From Arthrobacter sp. SDTb3-6 (GTDB taxonomy: Bacteria; Actinomycetota; Actinomycetes; Actinomycetales; Micrococcaceae), in NCBI RefSeq assembly GCF_013376095.1, contig NZ_JAAMFN010000007.1:62001-126000 (forward strand): a stretch of DNA of 64,000 nucleotides, written 5' to 3'. The notes beneath the pieces are model-generated. The model worked only from the letters and a program-made list of their open reading frames with translations. It had not been told where the DNA came from and did no database searches. Shown one piece after another: positions 17,330-25,631 of the stretch; within the stretch, counting starts at the first letter, position 1, and each line of letters begins with the position of its first letter. A program made the position numbers and the translations under genes.

Positions 17330-18478
17330 CTACACCGTGCCGCCGTGACGGGTCACGACTTCGCGGGCCAGGGTCTTGCCGAAGGCCGTGTGTGCCGCCA
17401 GCGCATCCTGCGCCGCCACAGTGTCGTGTGCGGCCAAAGCCTCCGTCAAGTCCACAACGTGGGTGTGGTCCATCTGGCGGGACCATTCAGCCGGAGTGAG
17501 CGCCTGTCGCCACACGGTTCCGACGCCCAAGCGCCGGAACGAGTCGCTGAGCTGCGTCGAACCGGCGACCCCGACCAGGGCGTCGTGGTAGGCAACATTG
17601 AGGGCCAGGAAGTCGTCCAGGTCCGCTTCAGATTGCTGGCGCAGGCGTCCCAATTCCGCAGTGATGCGGCGCAGCTCCGCGATGACCTCATTGGAAAGCT
17701 TGTCCATGTGCGAGGCGATGATGCCGGACTCGATGATCGCACGTGAATCGTAGGCCGAATCTGTGAATGCCGCGTCGATCGGCGTGGACTGGAACGTGCC
17801 CGCTTCGGTGCGGAAGACCAGGTGCTCGCTTTCAAGCTTCACCAGGGCATTGCCCACATGGGCGACCTCGGAGCGGGTGGCCCCGGCGATTTCCTCGATG
17901 TCCAGGTCGGTGTCCAATGGGGTCTTGCGCTGCAGGACCCAATTGCGGGTGGCCCGGTAGGCGTTGAGTTCCTTGACAGGCTCCAGGCGTCCCATGGTGC
18001 CGCGGTAGTAGGCCAGCGGCTTGCGGTCGTGGGCTTCGGCACTGGTCGCCAGCCCCAGGAACACCGTGTGGGTGCCGCCGGTCGCCGTCTCGTCGACCTT
18101 GCACACGATGGTCGCCAGGGCGCCGTCGATCAGTGGAATGCCTTCGGGTGAGATGGTGTGCGGGACGGTGGCGAACTTGTCTTCGCCCTTGCGGCCGAAA
18201 TGGAAGGCCAGATCGCTTTGGTCCTCTGCCAGGATGTTGATGCCGAAGTAGCCTGCGGTCACCACCCGGTCATGGGTGGAACTGGAACGGTTGAGGCAGG
18301 CGAGCATCATCGGCGGTTCCATCGACAGTGAGGAGACCGCGGATGCTGTCGTTCCGTACAGCATGCCATCGACGACGGTGGTGATGACAGTGACGCCCGA
18401 GGCGAAGTGGCCCACCACGTTGCGGAAGGTCCCGGCGTCGACGACAGAGGCTTCTGGAGCCGTGTTTTGGGTATTCAT
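17330..18478 (-). CDS. Flavin reductase fused to a GntR/FadR-type (wHTH-FCD) regulator domain
   Basis: Residues about 15-165 form an HpaC-like flavin reductase: it opens with FRNVVGHFASGVTVITT, includes SLSMEPPMMLACLN and ends with PLAYYRG. Residues about 188-232 read like a GntR winged helix (DLDIEEIAGATRSEVAHVGN, then LVKLESEHLVFR). Residues about 243-375 match the helical FCD effector domain of FadR-type regulators. The reductase supplies reduced FAD to the HpaB-type oxygenase in the same operon. The C-terminal part may sense the aromatic substrate, by analogy with the MarR-like sensor domain on the C1 reductase of Acinetobacter baumannii 4-hydroxyphenylacetate hydroxylase. Start ATG 18478 follows AAGGAG. 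A DNA-binding role is possible but unproven. Confidence 0.85.
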   Translation of the reverse strand: MNTQNTAPEASVVDAGTFRNVVGHFASGVTVITTVVDGMLYGTTASAVSSLSMEPPMMLACLNRSSSTHDRVVTAGYFGINILAEDQSDLAFHFGRKGEDKFATVPHTISPEGIPLIDGALATIVCKVDETATGGTHTVFLGLATSAEAHDRKPLAYYRGTMGRLEPVKELNAYRATRNWVLQRKTPLDTDLDIEEIAGATRSEVAHVGNALVKLESEHLVFRTEAGTFQSTPIDAAFTDSAYDSRAIIESGIIASHMDKLSNEVIAELRRITAELGRLRQQSEADLDDFLALNVAYHDALVGVAGSTQLSDSFRRLGVGTVWRQALTPAEWSRQMDHTHVVDLTEALAAHDTVAAQDALAAHTAFGKTLAREVVTRHGGTV

Positions 18479-18491
18479 CGGTACTTCTCCT

Positions 18492-19907
18492 TTAGGAGAT
18501 CAGGGTTGAAAGGGTGGGTTTGGGGTCGAAGGCCCGCAGGAGGCCATCGAGAGAGCCGGCCGTCTCCAGGGTCTGGACCCCGTCGATGACCAAGGCAGCG
18601 CGGTCGGCGAGCCCAGGCAGGCCGAAGGCGAGGTTGAGCGTGAACTTCTCCCTCAAGGCCGAACTGCCCAGGGGAGTTGAAACGTGGTCGCCGGCGGGTG
18701 TCTCGACACGTACATGCCGGATGCTCCCATCGCGCAACATGGCGGTGGCCTCGGCCGTAAGCCGTTCGCCGTTGTCCAGGGAACCGGTCAGCTCGATGCG
18801 CTCGAGCAGTACCGCGAGCCGTGGATCGGCCATGGCCTCCGGGAGCAGGTGCTCAGGGCGCACGGTCCCGTGCAGCAGGGCCGTCGCCGCCGTGAAATGG
18901 ATCGAGAACAGCCCTGCCACGGCCCGGCGCTCGACCGGGTCGAAGCGGGCGCCCACGAAGCCGTTGAGGGTCCGCGGCGTCACGTGGAGCTGGACCTTGT
19001 CGATGTCCTCCACTTTCACGCCCTCCTCCGTCACCAGGCGGATGCAGGCCTCCAGCGAGGGCTGCGCGGCCCGGCAGCAGGACCACGGCTTGATGGTGGT
19101 GTCGCCGAAGAAGCGGACGCCGAGTTCCTCGCCGGCCAATCCGGGCTGGGGGTCGGTGCAGTACATGTCAAAGAACCCGTGCCGGCCTTCCAGTGGATCG
19201 TTCGGTCCGGTGAGCCCCGCCGCCGCCAGCTGGGCGGAGGCGATGGCGGTGCGCGCGGCAAAGGCGATCGGCAGCTTGAACGCGCTGGCCGCATCGAAGA
19301 TGTTGGCCACGGTGCCGCCGAGCTGGTTGGCCGCGATTCCCAGCGCGTGCTTGGCGGCGGCCGCGTCGAGCCCCAGCATCCGGGCGGCCATGAGTGTGGC
19401 ACCGAGGGCGTTGACGGTGCCGGTGTTGTCCTGCCCGGAGTAAACGTCGAACCCGCTGGCCACGGCCAGCCGCGCGGTCACATCGTCGCCCACTGCCAGG
19501 GCCGCCAGCAGGTCCCGGCCCGAGGCCCCGGTCAGTTCCGCCAGGGCAAGTGCGACGGGCACGGTGGTGCCGGAGATGTGCGCGGCGGCGCGTTTTCCCC
19601 CCGGCCCATCGGCTTCGACGGGCTCGAAGTCGAAGGACCTGGCCAGCACCGCGTTGGCGAAGGCGGCGGAGGCGGCGGGCAGGCGCAGACCGGCGCCGGG
19701 AACCGCCGCGTCGTTGCCTTCCCCCCAAGCTGCGGCAACGCGGAGCACGGCCGCCGTGTCGGGCGCGCCGTGGCCGGCGGCCATGGCCCCAAGGGTGTCG
19801 AGCAGGCGTGTTTTCACGCGTGAAACGGTCTGCGCGTCCAGGTCGCGGTAGTCGACCGTGAGGGCGTGATCGACCAGGCGGTCAACCAGGGGGAGTGGGC
19901 TTTCCAT
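18492..19907 (-). CDS. MmgE/PrpD family protein
   Basis: The 471-residue protein covers the whole MmgE/PrpD fold: an all-helical domain with VKTRLLDTLGAMAAGHGA and AVLARSFDFEP, then the alpha/beta lid with KPWSCCRAAQPSLEA. Relatives include 2-methylcitrate dehydratase, cis-aconitate decarboxylase and iminodisuccinate epimerase. In catabolic operons they often isomerise or dehydrate ring-cleavage acids, so this one may act on a downstream acid. It lies 11 bases after the hpaB-like stop and 13 before the reductase start, an unexpected place between the two monooxygenase components. The exact reaction is unknown. Confidence 0.85.
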   Translation of the reverse strand: MESPLPLVDRLVDHALTVDYRDLDAQTVSRVKTRLLDTLGAMAAGHGAPDTAAVLRVAAAWGEGNDAAVPGAGLRLPAASAAFANAVLARSFDFEPVEADGPGGKRAAAHISGTTVPVALALAELTGASGRDLLAALAVGDDVTARLAVASGFDVYSGQDNTGTVNALGATLMAARMLGLDAAAAKHALGIAANQLGGTVANIFDAASAFKLPIAFAARTAIASAQLAAAGLTGPNDPLEGRHGFFDMYCTDPQPGLAGEELGVRFFGDTTIKPWSCCRAAQPSLEACIRLVTEEGVKVEDIDKVQLHVTPRTLNGFVGARFDPVERRAVAGLFSIHFTAATALLHGTVRPEHLLPEAMADPRLAVLLERIELTGSLDNGERLTAEATAMLRDGSIRHVRVETPAGDHVSTPLGSSALREKFTLNLAFGLPGLADRAALVIDGVQTLETAGSLDGLLRAFDPKPTLSTLIS

Positions 19908-19918
19908 GGTGGCCGACT

Positions 19919-21421
19919 CTATGCCCGGGTCTCAAGCCCGGCGATGTCCAGGCCGAGATCCTCGGGCTCGGTCACGACGGGCACTATGCCCAGCTCGGCG
20001 AACATGGCCTCGAAAGCCCCGCTCTCACCCTTGGCCTGTGCCTTTTTGTGGTCAAGTGCGCGGGCGCGCCCGACGGAACCAAGGTAGAAGCGCTCGTAGA
20101 GTTCGATCCGGCTGCCCAGCGCGGAGCCCGCGAAGTCCCAGGCGGTGCGGAAGATCTTGGCGCGCTCCTCGGGAGAAATGCCGCCGGCGCCTGGCAGGTA
20201 CTTGCGCAGCAGTGGTCCGAGGCGGGGATCCTCGAAGGCCGCCGCCGTCGGGGTGGCCAGCAGGTTGTGTGAGCCCATGGTCTTGATGATGTCGTTGACC
20301 CGGGACATCCACAGCGGCATCACGGTGCGCAGGGCCGAGATGTCGTCATGGCAGAAGAAGGCGCCGCCGCCCCAGTCGGAGGCGTTGACTTCGGCGGAGT
20401 GGATGACGGAACGGGCGATGCGCAGGTACGAGTAGATCTCACCGAGCATCGAGGCCGTGTCGGGCTTGGAGTCGGTGCCGGTGACCTTGGCCATCTGGGT
20501 GCACAGGTCGTAGGCGAACTCGAGTTTCACCGATGCCCGGATGGCGGTCTGCTGCTGCGTGTTTCCGGTGGCGGTGCCGCCGTTGAGTGCGTTGTAGACG
20601 TCCAGCTGGCCGTCGATGAACACGCGGTCCCAGGGAACCAGCACGTCATCGAAGATGATGACGGCGTCCTGCTCGTCGAAGCGCGCCGAGAACGGCTTGT
20701 CGACGACCTCCTGGTCGACCCCGTAGTGGTCCCGGCAGACGGAGACGACGCCGGCCGTTGCCACGGGAATGGCGAAGGAGAGCGCGTATTCCTCGTACCC
20801 CTTCTGGATGGGCACGGCCGGGTAGACGTAGAGCTCGTCGGCGATCGGGCCCAGCGTGGCCAGCATCTTGGCTCCGCGCACGATCAGGCCCTCCTCGGTA
20901 CGGTCCACGACGCGCAGCGTGAGCTCCTCGTTGATGCCTTGGAGCTCACCCACCGATTTGTCGATGGCGGCGTGCACGATCGTGTGGGTCAGCGCCAGGT
21001 CGTTCTTCTGCACATGGCGCCAGTACGCCTCAAGCCGCTCAAAATACACCGGATCGCCGGCACGGTCGAAGATGTCCTTGCGTGATGCATGGCCGGCCAG
21101 GACCACGTTTACGTAGTCGGGGGTACGGCCCAGCATCCCGTTGGAGTAGCGGGCCAGCCGGTCAAAGGCGCGGTGGCGGCGGAAGATGTCCGCCGCGTTC
21201 CGGGGCCGGAGGAGGGCCACGTTGTGCTCCTCGCCTGTTTCCGGGTCGGTCATGAGGCAGTCTGCCGCGTACTTGTGCTGGTAGTCGAAATAGGCAGCCA
21301 TGCCCTCGATGGATCCCGCGAAAGTGGGGTGTTCGGTGACGTCGATGCGTTCATTGCCGAGCCAGACCTCGCGGGAGTCCTTCAGGCCCGCCTTGTACTG
21401 TGCTCCTGTGCGTGCGCTCAC
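19919..21421 (-). CDS. 4-hydroxyphenylacetate 3-hydroxylase family oxygenase (HpaB-like)
   Basis: The 500-residue FADH2-utilising oxygenase of the HpaB/TftD/CphC class has the N-terminal segment ADIFRRHRAFDRLARYSNG, the central FDDVLVPWDRVFIDG and the C-terminal EDPRLGPLLRKYLPG. Such enzymes ortho-hydroxylate phenols using reduced flavin from a separate reductase, here the fusion protein two genes downstream. The GTG at 21421 has AAGGAG upstream and gives the family-standard N-terminus, so the longer frame to 21607 is rejected. A perfect palindromic operator candidate lies 40 bases upstream. Whether the substrate is 4-hydroxyphenylacetate, hydroquinone or another phenol is open. Confidence 0.9.
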   Translation of the reverse strand: MSARTGAQYKAGLKDSREVWLGNERIDVTEHPTFAGSIEGMAAYFDYQHKYAADCLMTDPETGEEHNVALLRPRNAADIFRRHRAFDRLARYSNGMLGRTPDYVNVVLAGHASRKDIFDRAGDPVYFERLEAYWRHVQKNDLALTHTIVHAAIDKSVGELQGINEELTLRVVDRTEEGLIVRGAKMLATLGPIADELYVYPAVPIQKGYEEYALSFAIPVATAGVVSVCRDHYGVDQEVVDKPFSARFDEQDAVIIFDDVLVPWDRVFIDGQLDVYNALNGGTATGNTQQQTAIRASVKLEFAYDLCTQMAKVTGTDSKPDTASMLGEIYSYLRIARSVIHSAEVNASDWGGGAFFCHDDISALRTVMPLWMSRVNDIIKTMGSHNLLATPTAAAFEDPRLGPLLRKYLPGAGGISPEERAKIFRTAWDFAGSALGSRIELYERFYLGSVGRARALDHKKAQAKGESGAFEAMFAELGIVPVVTEPEDLGLDIAGLETRA

Positions 21422-21460
21422 GTGTTTCTCCTTAGGATGTCTGCCCGCCCCGGTGAGGCG

Positions 21461-21472
21461 AGAATATATTCT
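21461..21472. promoter_or_regulatory. Candidate operator AGAATATATTCT (perfect palindrome)
   Basis: This 12-base perfect palindrome lies 40 bases upstream of the HpaB-like GTG. It is the best copy of a motif also seen at 21568 and 3761. Confidence 0.6.
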
Positions 21473-21567
21473 GTCTACAAGTTTATATAGCTGGCGCCGA
21501 TTGCGCAATGACCGGAGCGGCTGTTTTTGGCTGGATCCTCCCAAGGTGACCGTGGATCCCAGGGAGA

Positions 21568-21579
21568 AGAAAATATTCT
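21568..21579. promoter_or_regulatory. Candidate operator AGAAAATATTCT
   Basis: One mismatch from the perfect palindrome at 21461. It lies upstream of the transporter start. Confidence 0.5.
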
Positions 21580-21669
21580 TAGCCAAGAAATGCGTAACTG
21601 TTGCCAAAGCATGTGACGTCCGTCATTATGTACTCAGTCACATTTTTTGTCGTCTACGGAAGTGCTTCA

Positions 21670-23034
21670 GTGTCACGAAAAAAAATCTCCCCCGCCTTGG
21701 ATGCGCCTGCATCCGAAACCTTGAACACCAAAGACCTGCGCCGGGTGCTCGGTTCAAGCCTTCTCGGCAGCATCATCGAGTACTACGACTTCATTCTTTA
21801 TGCGACCGCTGCCGCGCTCATCTTTGACAAGGTCTTCTTCGGGAACCTGACACCGGGACTTGCACTGTTCGCTTCCTTTGGCACCCTGGCTGTCGGGTAT
21901 GTGGCCCGCCCGCTGGGCGGCCTCATTTTCGGCCACTTCGGCGATTCAGTGAGCCGCAAGAAGATGCTCGTCCTGTCCATGATGATGATGGGCTTTGCAA
22001 CAATCGCCATCGGCCTTCTGCCTTCGACCTCGACCATCGGGGTGGCGGCCCCCGTCATCCTCGTGCTGGTGCGCCTTGTCCAGGGCATTGCCGTCGGCGG
22101 CGAATGGGGCGGCGCGACCCTCATGGCACTCGAGCACGCGCCCGCGTCGAAGCGCGGATTCGCGGCGTCATTTGCCAACGCCGGCGGCCCGGCCGGGGGA
22201 CTGCTGGCCACGTTCGTCGTCTCCGGTGTCTCCGCCGTCACCGGCGACCAGTTCCTGGTGTGGGGCTGGCGCATTCCTTTCCTGTTTTCCGCCGTGCTGA
22301 TAGCAGTGGGCTTGGTGATTCGACTCAAGGTTGCGGAGTCGCCGGTGTTCAAGGAATTGGATTCCCAGGCCCAGGGCGTGCAGAAGCGCCGTCGCGCGCC
22401 TATCCTGCGCGTACTGCGGGACCATCCGCGCATCGTCGCGATCACGTTGGTGGCCACACTTGGCTTTTACACCTGCCAGGGCGTCCTGACCTCGTGGGGC
22501 GTGTCGGTGGCCGTCGGCGAAGGAGTCGACCGTTCCGCGGTGCTGAACATCAAGGGCCTGGCCGCGGTCTTCACGATCGTCGTCTGCTTCTGGGCCGCGC
22601 GGCTTTCGGACCGCATCGGGCGCCGCGCGGTGCTGACGTTGGGCGGCGTCCTTGGTGTCCTCTGGGTGTTCCCGGCGCTCTACCTTATGCATGACGGGAC
22701 CGCCTGGGGATTCATGCTTGCGGTGGTCGTGGGCAACGGCGTGGTCCAAGGCATCTTGGCCGGACCGATCGGGGCCTATATATCCGAGCTGTTCCCGGCG
22801 GACGTCCGCTACACCGGCGCGTCGCTGTCCTACCAGGGAGCCGCCACGCTGGGCGCCGGGTTTACGCCGATGATTGCCACAGCGCTCACCCTGATCGGCG
22901 GCTTCGCCTGGGTTGGTGTTTTCTGGGTAGCCATCCTCGTATTTGGCCTCATTGCCGTCCGCGTGGGACCGGAGGGTGCTCACTCGAAGCTGGCCGGCGC
23001 GCCGCTGAAGGACAAGCAGCTGCAGTCCCGCTAG
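21670..23034 (+). CDS. MFS transporter, metabolite:H+ symporter (MHS) type
   Basis: The 454-residue protein has twelve predicted membrane helices and the MHS hallmarks: SSLLGSIIEYYDFILYATAA at the start, GYVARPLGGLIFGHFGD leading into SVSRKK, and RLVQGIAVGGEWGGA. Such symporters import organic acids, including aromatic acids, with protons. I chose GTG 21670, preceded by GGAAG, over an ATG at 21601 that would add an odd hydrophobic leader. Divergence from the hpaB-like operon and the shared operators suggest it brings in that operon's substrate. Confidence 0.87.
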   Translation: MSRKKISPALDAPASETLNTKDLRRVLGSSLLGSIIEYYDFILYATAAALIFDKVFFGNLTPGLALFASFGTLAVGYVARPLGGLIFGHFGDSVSRKKMLVLSMMMMGFATIAIGLLPSTSTIGVAAPVILVLVRLVQGIAVGGEWGGATLMALEHAPASKRGFAASFANAGGPAGGLLATFVVSGVSAVTGDQFLVWGWRIPFLFSAVLIAVGLVIRLKVAESPVFKELDSQAQGVQKRRRAPILRVLRDHPRIVAITLVATLGFYTCQGVLTSWGVSVAVGEGVDRSAVLNIKGLAAVFTIVVCFWAARLSDRIGRRAVLTLGGVLGVLWVFPALYLMHDGTAWGFMLAVVVGNGVVQGILAGPIGAYISELFPADVRYTGASLSYQGAATLGAGFTPMIATALTLIGGFAWVGVFWVAILVFGLIAVRVGPEGAHSKLAGAPLKDKQLQSR

Positions 23035-23063
23035 GCATGCCTATTCCCGCACCGAGGACATGA

Positions 23064-23100
23064 GTCAAGGGGTCGATGCCGCAGGCATCGACCCCTTGAC
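23064..23100 (+). terminator. 17-bp perfect hairpin after the MHS transporter
   Basis: GTCAAGGGGTCGATGCC (23064-23080) pairs perfectly with 23084-23100 around a GCA loop. No T-run follows. Position and stability make a terminator likely. Confidence 0.65.
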
Positions 23101-23259
23101 GATCCATCCGTGCTGTCCGTCAGTTCGATTGACTTTATTCAGCGGAAATTTCTGTATTTACGAACTTGTCGTCTCTTGCGACGATTGAAGCAACGCCACA
23201 CATCCGAACCCCGTCCCACTGCGCTGCAGCTGTGGACGCCCGCGAAAGGAACAGCCGCA

Positions 23260-24594
23260 ATGGCACCGAAGAACCCCAAGCACATGGTCTTGACGACGTT
23301 TATGTTGCCCGCCGGTTATCACAAGGATTCTTGGCGCATGGAGGGCAGCCGCTCCGAGGAACTCGCCAACCTGGACTTTGTCTACGACCTGACGAAGATG
23401 GCCGAGGATGCGAAGCTTGACGCAATCTTCTTCGGAGACATCGTCCACGCCAACACGGTAATGCGCGGCGATATAAAGATGAATGGTTTCTACGAGCCGA
23501 TGACCGTTCTCTCAGCCCTGGCCGCCCGCACCAAGAACATCGGTTTGATCGGGACCGTGTCCACCTCCTTCTCGGAGCCCTACAACGTCGCCCGCCAGAT
23601 GGCCGGCCTGGATCATATGTCTGGCGGCCGCGCCGGCTGGAACATTGTCACCTCCTCGGACGGCTTTCAGAACTTCGGCATCACCGAAGCACCCGACCCG
23701 GCGACCCGCTACCGCCGTGCCACCGAATTCGTCGACGTGGTGCAGAAGCTCTGGGACTCCTGGGAGGACGATGCGGTGACGAATAACAAGGAAACCGGCT
23801 GGTACGTCGACGCCGCCAAGATTCATCCGATCAACCACCGTGGCGAGTTCTTCAGCGTCGAGGGCGCCATCAACATGCCGCGTTCACCGCAAGGCCGCCC
23901 GGTGCTGGTGCAGGCCGGCTCCTCGGGACCCGGCATGGAGCTCGGTTCCTCGGTCGCAGATGGCATCTACACCGCGCAGCCCATGAAGGAGCCGTCCGTG
24001 GAGTTCTACGCCAAATTCAAGGCCATGGCTGAGGCGAAGGGGCGCCGTGCCCGTGACGTGCAGATCATTCCCGGCATCCTGCCGATCCTGGGCGACACGC
24101 AGGCCGAGGCGGACGAGCTCGCGGAGCATCTCGCAAACCACATTCATCTGGACAATGGGCGTGTCCAGGTGGGTGCGGATCTGAAAATGGACCTGTCCTC
24201 GCTGGCCTTCAACGAGTCGATCCCGGCCGAGTGGTTCTCGGACGACCCGGCGCTCGGCTCGCGCTACCAGATCTACCGCCGCAAGTCGGTTGACCAGGGC
24301 ATGAGCCTGCGCGAATTGATCGTGGATCTGGCCCGCTCGACCGGCCACCAATGGATGGCCGGTACCCCGGCCGCCGTGGCTGACCGGATGATCGACTGGT
24401 TTGATTCCAAGGCCTGCGACGGGTTCAACCTGAACTCGCCCTTCAACCCTGGCGGCTTCAAGCTGATCTGCGACAAGCTTGTGCCTGAACTGACGGAACG
24501 CGGCTACTTCCGATCCGAGTACGAGGGAAGCACGTTGCGCGACAACCTCGGTTTGTCCCGCCCCTCTTCGATCCGCACCAACGTTCTGGCCTAG
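23260..24594 (+). CDS. NtaA/SnaA/DszA family FMN-dependent monooxygenase (luciferase-like)
   Basis: The 444-residue luciferase-like flavoprotein belongs to the NtaA/DszA branch: it shows LVLTTFM-type entry (KHMVLTTFMLPAGYHKDSWR), KLDAIFFGD, SFSEPYNVARQMAGLDHMSGGRAGWNIVTS, AGSSGPGMELG and PFNPGGFKLICDKLVPEL. Members use reduced FMN from a partner reductase to hydroxylate or cleave C-N and C-S bonds. ATG 23260 follows GAAAGGA; the frame upstream to 23110 lacks family sequence. Its stop overlaps that of the convergent LysR gene within one CTAG. The substrate is unknown. An aromatic or heteroatom compound fits the island. Confidence 0.86.
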   Translation: MAPKNPKHMVLTTFMLPAGYHKDSWRMEGSRSEELANLDFVYDLTKMAEDAKLDAIFFGDIVHANTVMRGDIKMNGFYEPMTVLSALAARTKNIGLIGTVSTSFSEPYNVARQMAGLDHMSGGRAGWNIVTSSDGFQNFGITEAPDPATRYRRATEFVDVVQKLWDSWEDDAVTNNKETGWYVDAAKIHPINHRGEFFSVEGAINMPRSPQGRPVLVQAGSSGPGMELGSSVADGIYTAQPMKEPSVEFYAKFKAMAEAKGRRARDVQIIPGILPILGDTQAEADELAEHLANHIHLDNGRVQVGADLKMDLSSLAFNESIPAEWFSDDPALGSRYQIYRRKSVDQGMSLRELIVDLARSTGHQWMAGTPAAVADRMIDWFDSKACDGFNLNSPFNPGGFKLICDKLVPELTERGYFRSEYEGSTLRDNLGLSRPSSIRTNVLA

Positions 24595-25532
24595 GCGGAC
24601 GGCCCGGCATGGTCGAAAAGCTCGCTGGCCACCTCTATCCAAGCCTGGGCGCGCGCACTCAGTCTCGTACTGCGCGGCCAGGCCACGGAGACGGGAACCG
24701 CTTCGGCGGGGCCCTGCCGGGGAAGAACCAGACGCTTGAGCACCACGCGCAATTCCTGATAGGGCGCCTCGAGCGCCGGCTGCTGGAACAGCACCGCCGT
24801 CCCGCGGCCCGAGCCAACCAGCGAGCGCACCGTCGCGTAGCTCCTGGAGCGGTGGCGGACCAGCGGGACGATCCCGGCCTGCTCGTAGAGGCCCAGGATC
24901 CGGCGGGAAACCGGTTCGGCGTCGAAAAGTATCAGCGGCTCTTCGGCAATGTCGGAAAGTGTGATCGATTCCCGCGTGGCGAACCGGTGGCTGGAGGCGA
25001 CGAGCACGTACGGTTCGGCGGCGGTGACCGGGGCACTGCGCAGTGCCGGGGAGATCTCGGCGCCGTAGAGGAAGGCCACGTCGATCGACCCGTCGAGGAG
25101 GGCCTGCTGCATCTCATCGTGGTAGCCCTCGACGAAGTCGACTTCCACCTCCGGGCATTGTTCGGCGAAGGCGGAGAGCATTGTGGGAATTATCGTGGGT
25201 CCCAGCGTCATGAAACATCCGACAGTCAACGGGCCGCGCAGCGAGACGCGGGCGCCGCGTCCCAGGGACTCGAGCTCGTCGGCCAGTTCCAGCAGCGTCC
25301 GGGCCTGATGGAGCACGGTCTTGCCGGTGGCGGTCAGCGTCAAGCCCTTCGCGCGGCGCTTAATGGCCAAATCGGAGCCGACGATCCTTTCGAGCTCCGC
25401 AATCGACATGGAGATCGCCGAGGGGGCCATGTGCAGCCGGCGGGCCGCCTCGGCCATGCTTCCGGTTTCGGCGGCCACCACAAAATGCCAGAGCTGGCGC
25501 AGGGTCAGCTGTGGATGGGACTCAAGATTCAT
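24591..25532 (-). CDS. LysR family transcriptional regulator
   Basis: The 313-residue regulator has an N-terminal winged helix (LTLRQLWHFVVAAETGSMAEA, then MAPSAISMSIAELERIVG) and a periplasmic-binding-like effector domain (SLRGPLTVGCFMTLGPTIIP). ATG 25532 gives the usual N-terminus; the open frame continues far upstream only by chance. It is divergent from the VAO-type oxidase gene, with a T-N11-A-type palindrome at 25537-25551 right at its start, so it probably controls that gene and itself in response to the phenolic substrate. Confidence 0.9.
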   Translation of the reverse strand: MNLESHPQLTLRQLWHFVVAAETGSMAEAARRLHMAPSAISMSIAELERIVGSDLAIKRRAKGLTLTATGKTVLHQARTLLELADELESLGRGARVSLRGPLTVGCFMTLGPTIIPTMLSAFAEQCPEVEVDFVEGYHDEMQQALLDGSIDVAFLYGAEISPALRSAPVTAAEPYVLVASSHRFATRESITLSDIAEEPLILFDAEPVSRRILGLYEQAGIVPLVRHRSRSYATVRSLVGSGRGTAVLFQQPALEAPYQELRVVLKRLVLPRQGPAEAVPVSVAWPRSTRLSARAQAWIEVASELFDHAGPSA

Positions 25533-25536
25533 ATTT

Positions 25537-25551
25537 ATCAATCTAATTGAT
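25537..25551. promoter_or_regulatory. LysR-type operator ATCAATCTAATTGAT
   Basis: A perfect interrupted palindrome (ATCAAT, 3 bases, ATTGAT) with T-N11-A spacing lies five bases before the LysR start and 81 before the divergent oxidase start. This is the usual place for an autoregulatory LysR site. Confidence 0.65.
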
Positions 25552-25631
25552 GCCAAACGTAATCCAGTACATAAACACTGACTGAAACCGTCAGGGCCGG
25601 GCGGCAACGCCCGATCAAGGAAGGAAGAACA

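Larger units (their letters stand above)
21422..21669. promoter_or_regulatory. Divergent promoter region, hpaB-like operon / MHS transporter
   Basis: The 248-base AT-rich spacer contains AGAATATATTCT (21461-21472) near the oxygenase start and AGAAAATATTCT (21568-21579) about 90 bases before the transporter start. The arrangement suits a regulator controlling both directions. Confidence 0.65.
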
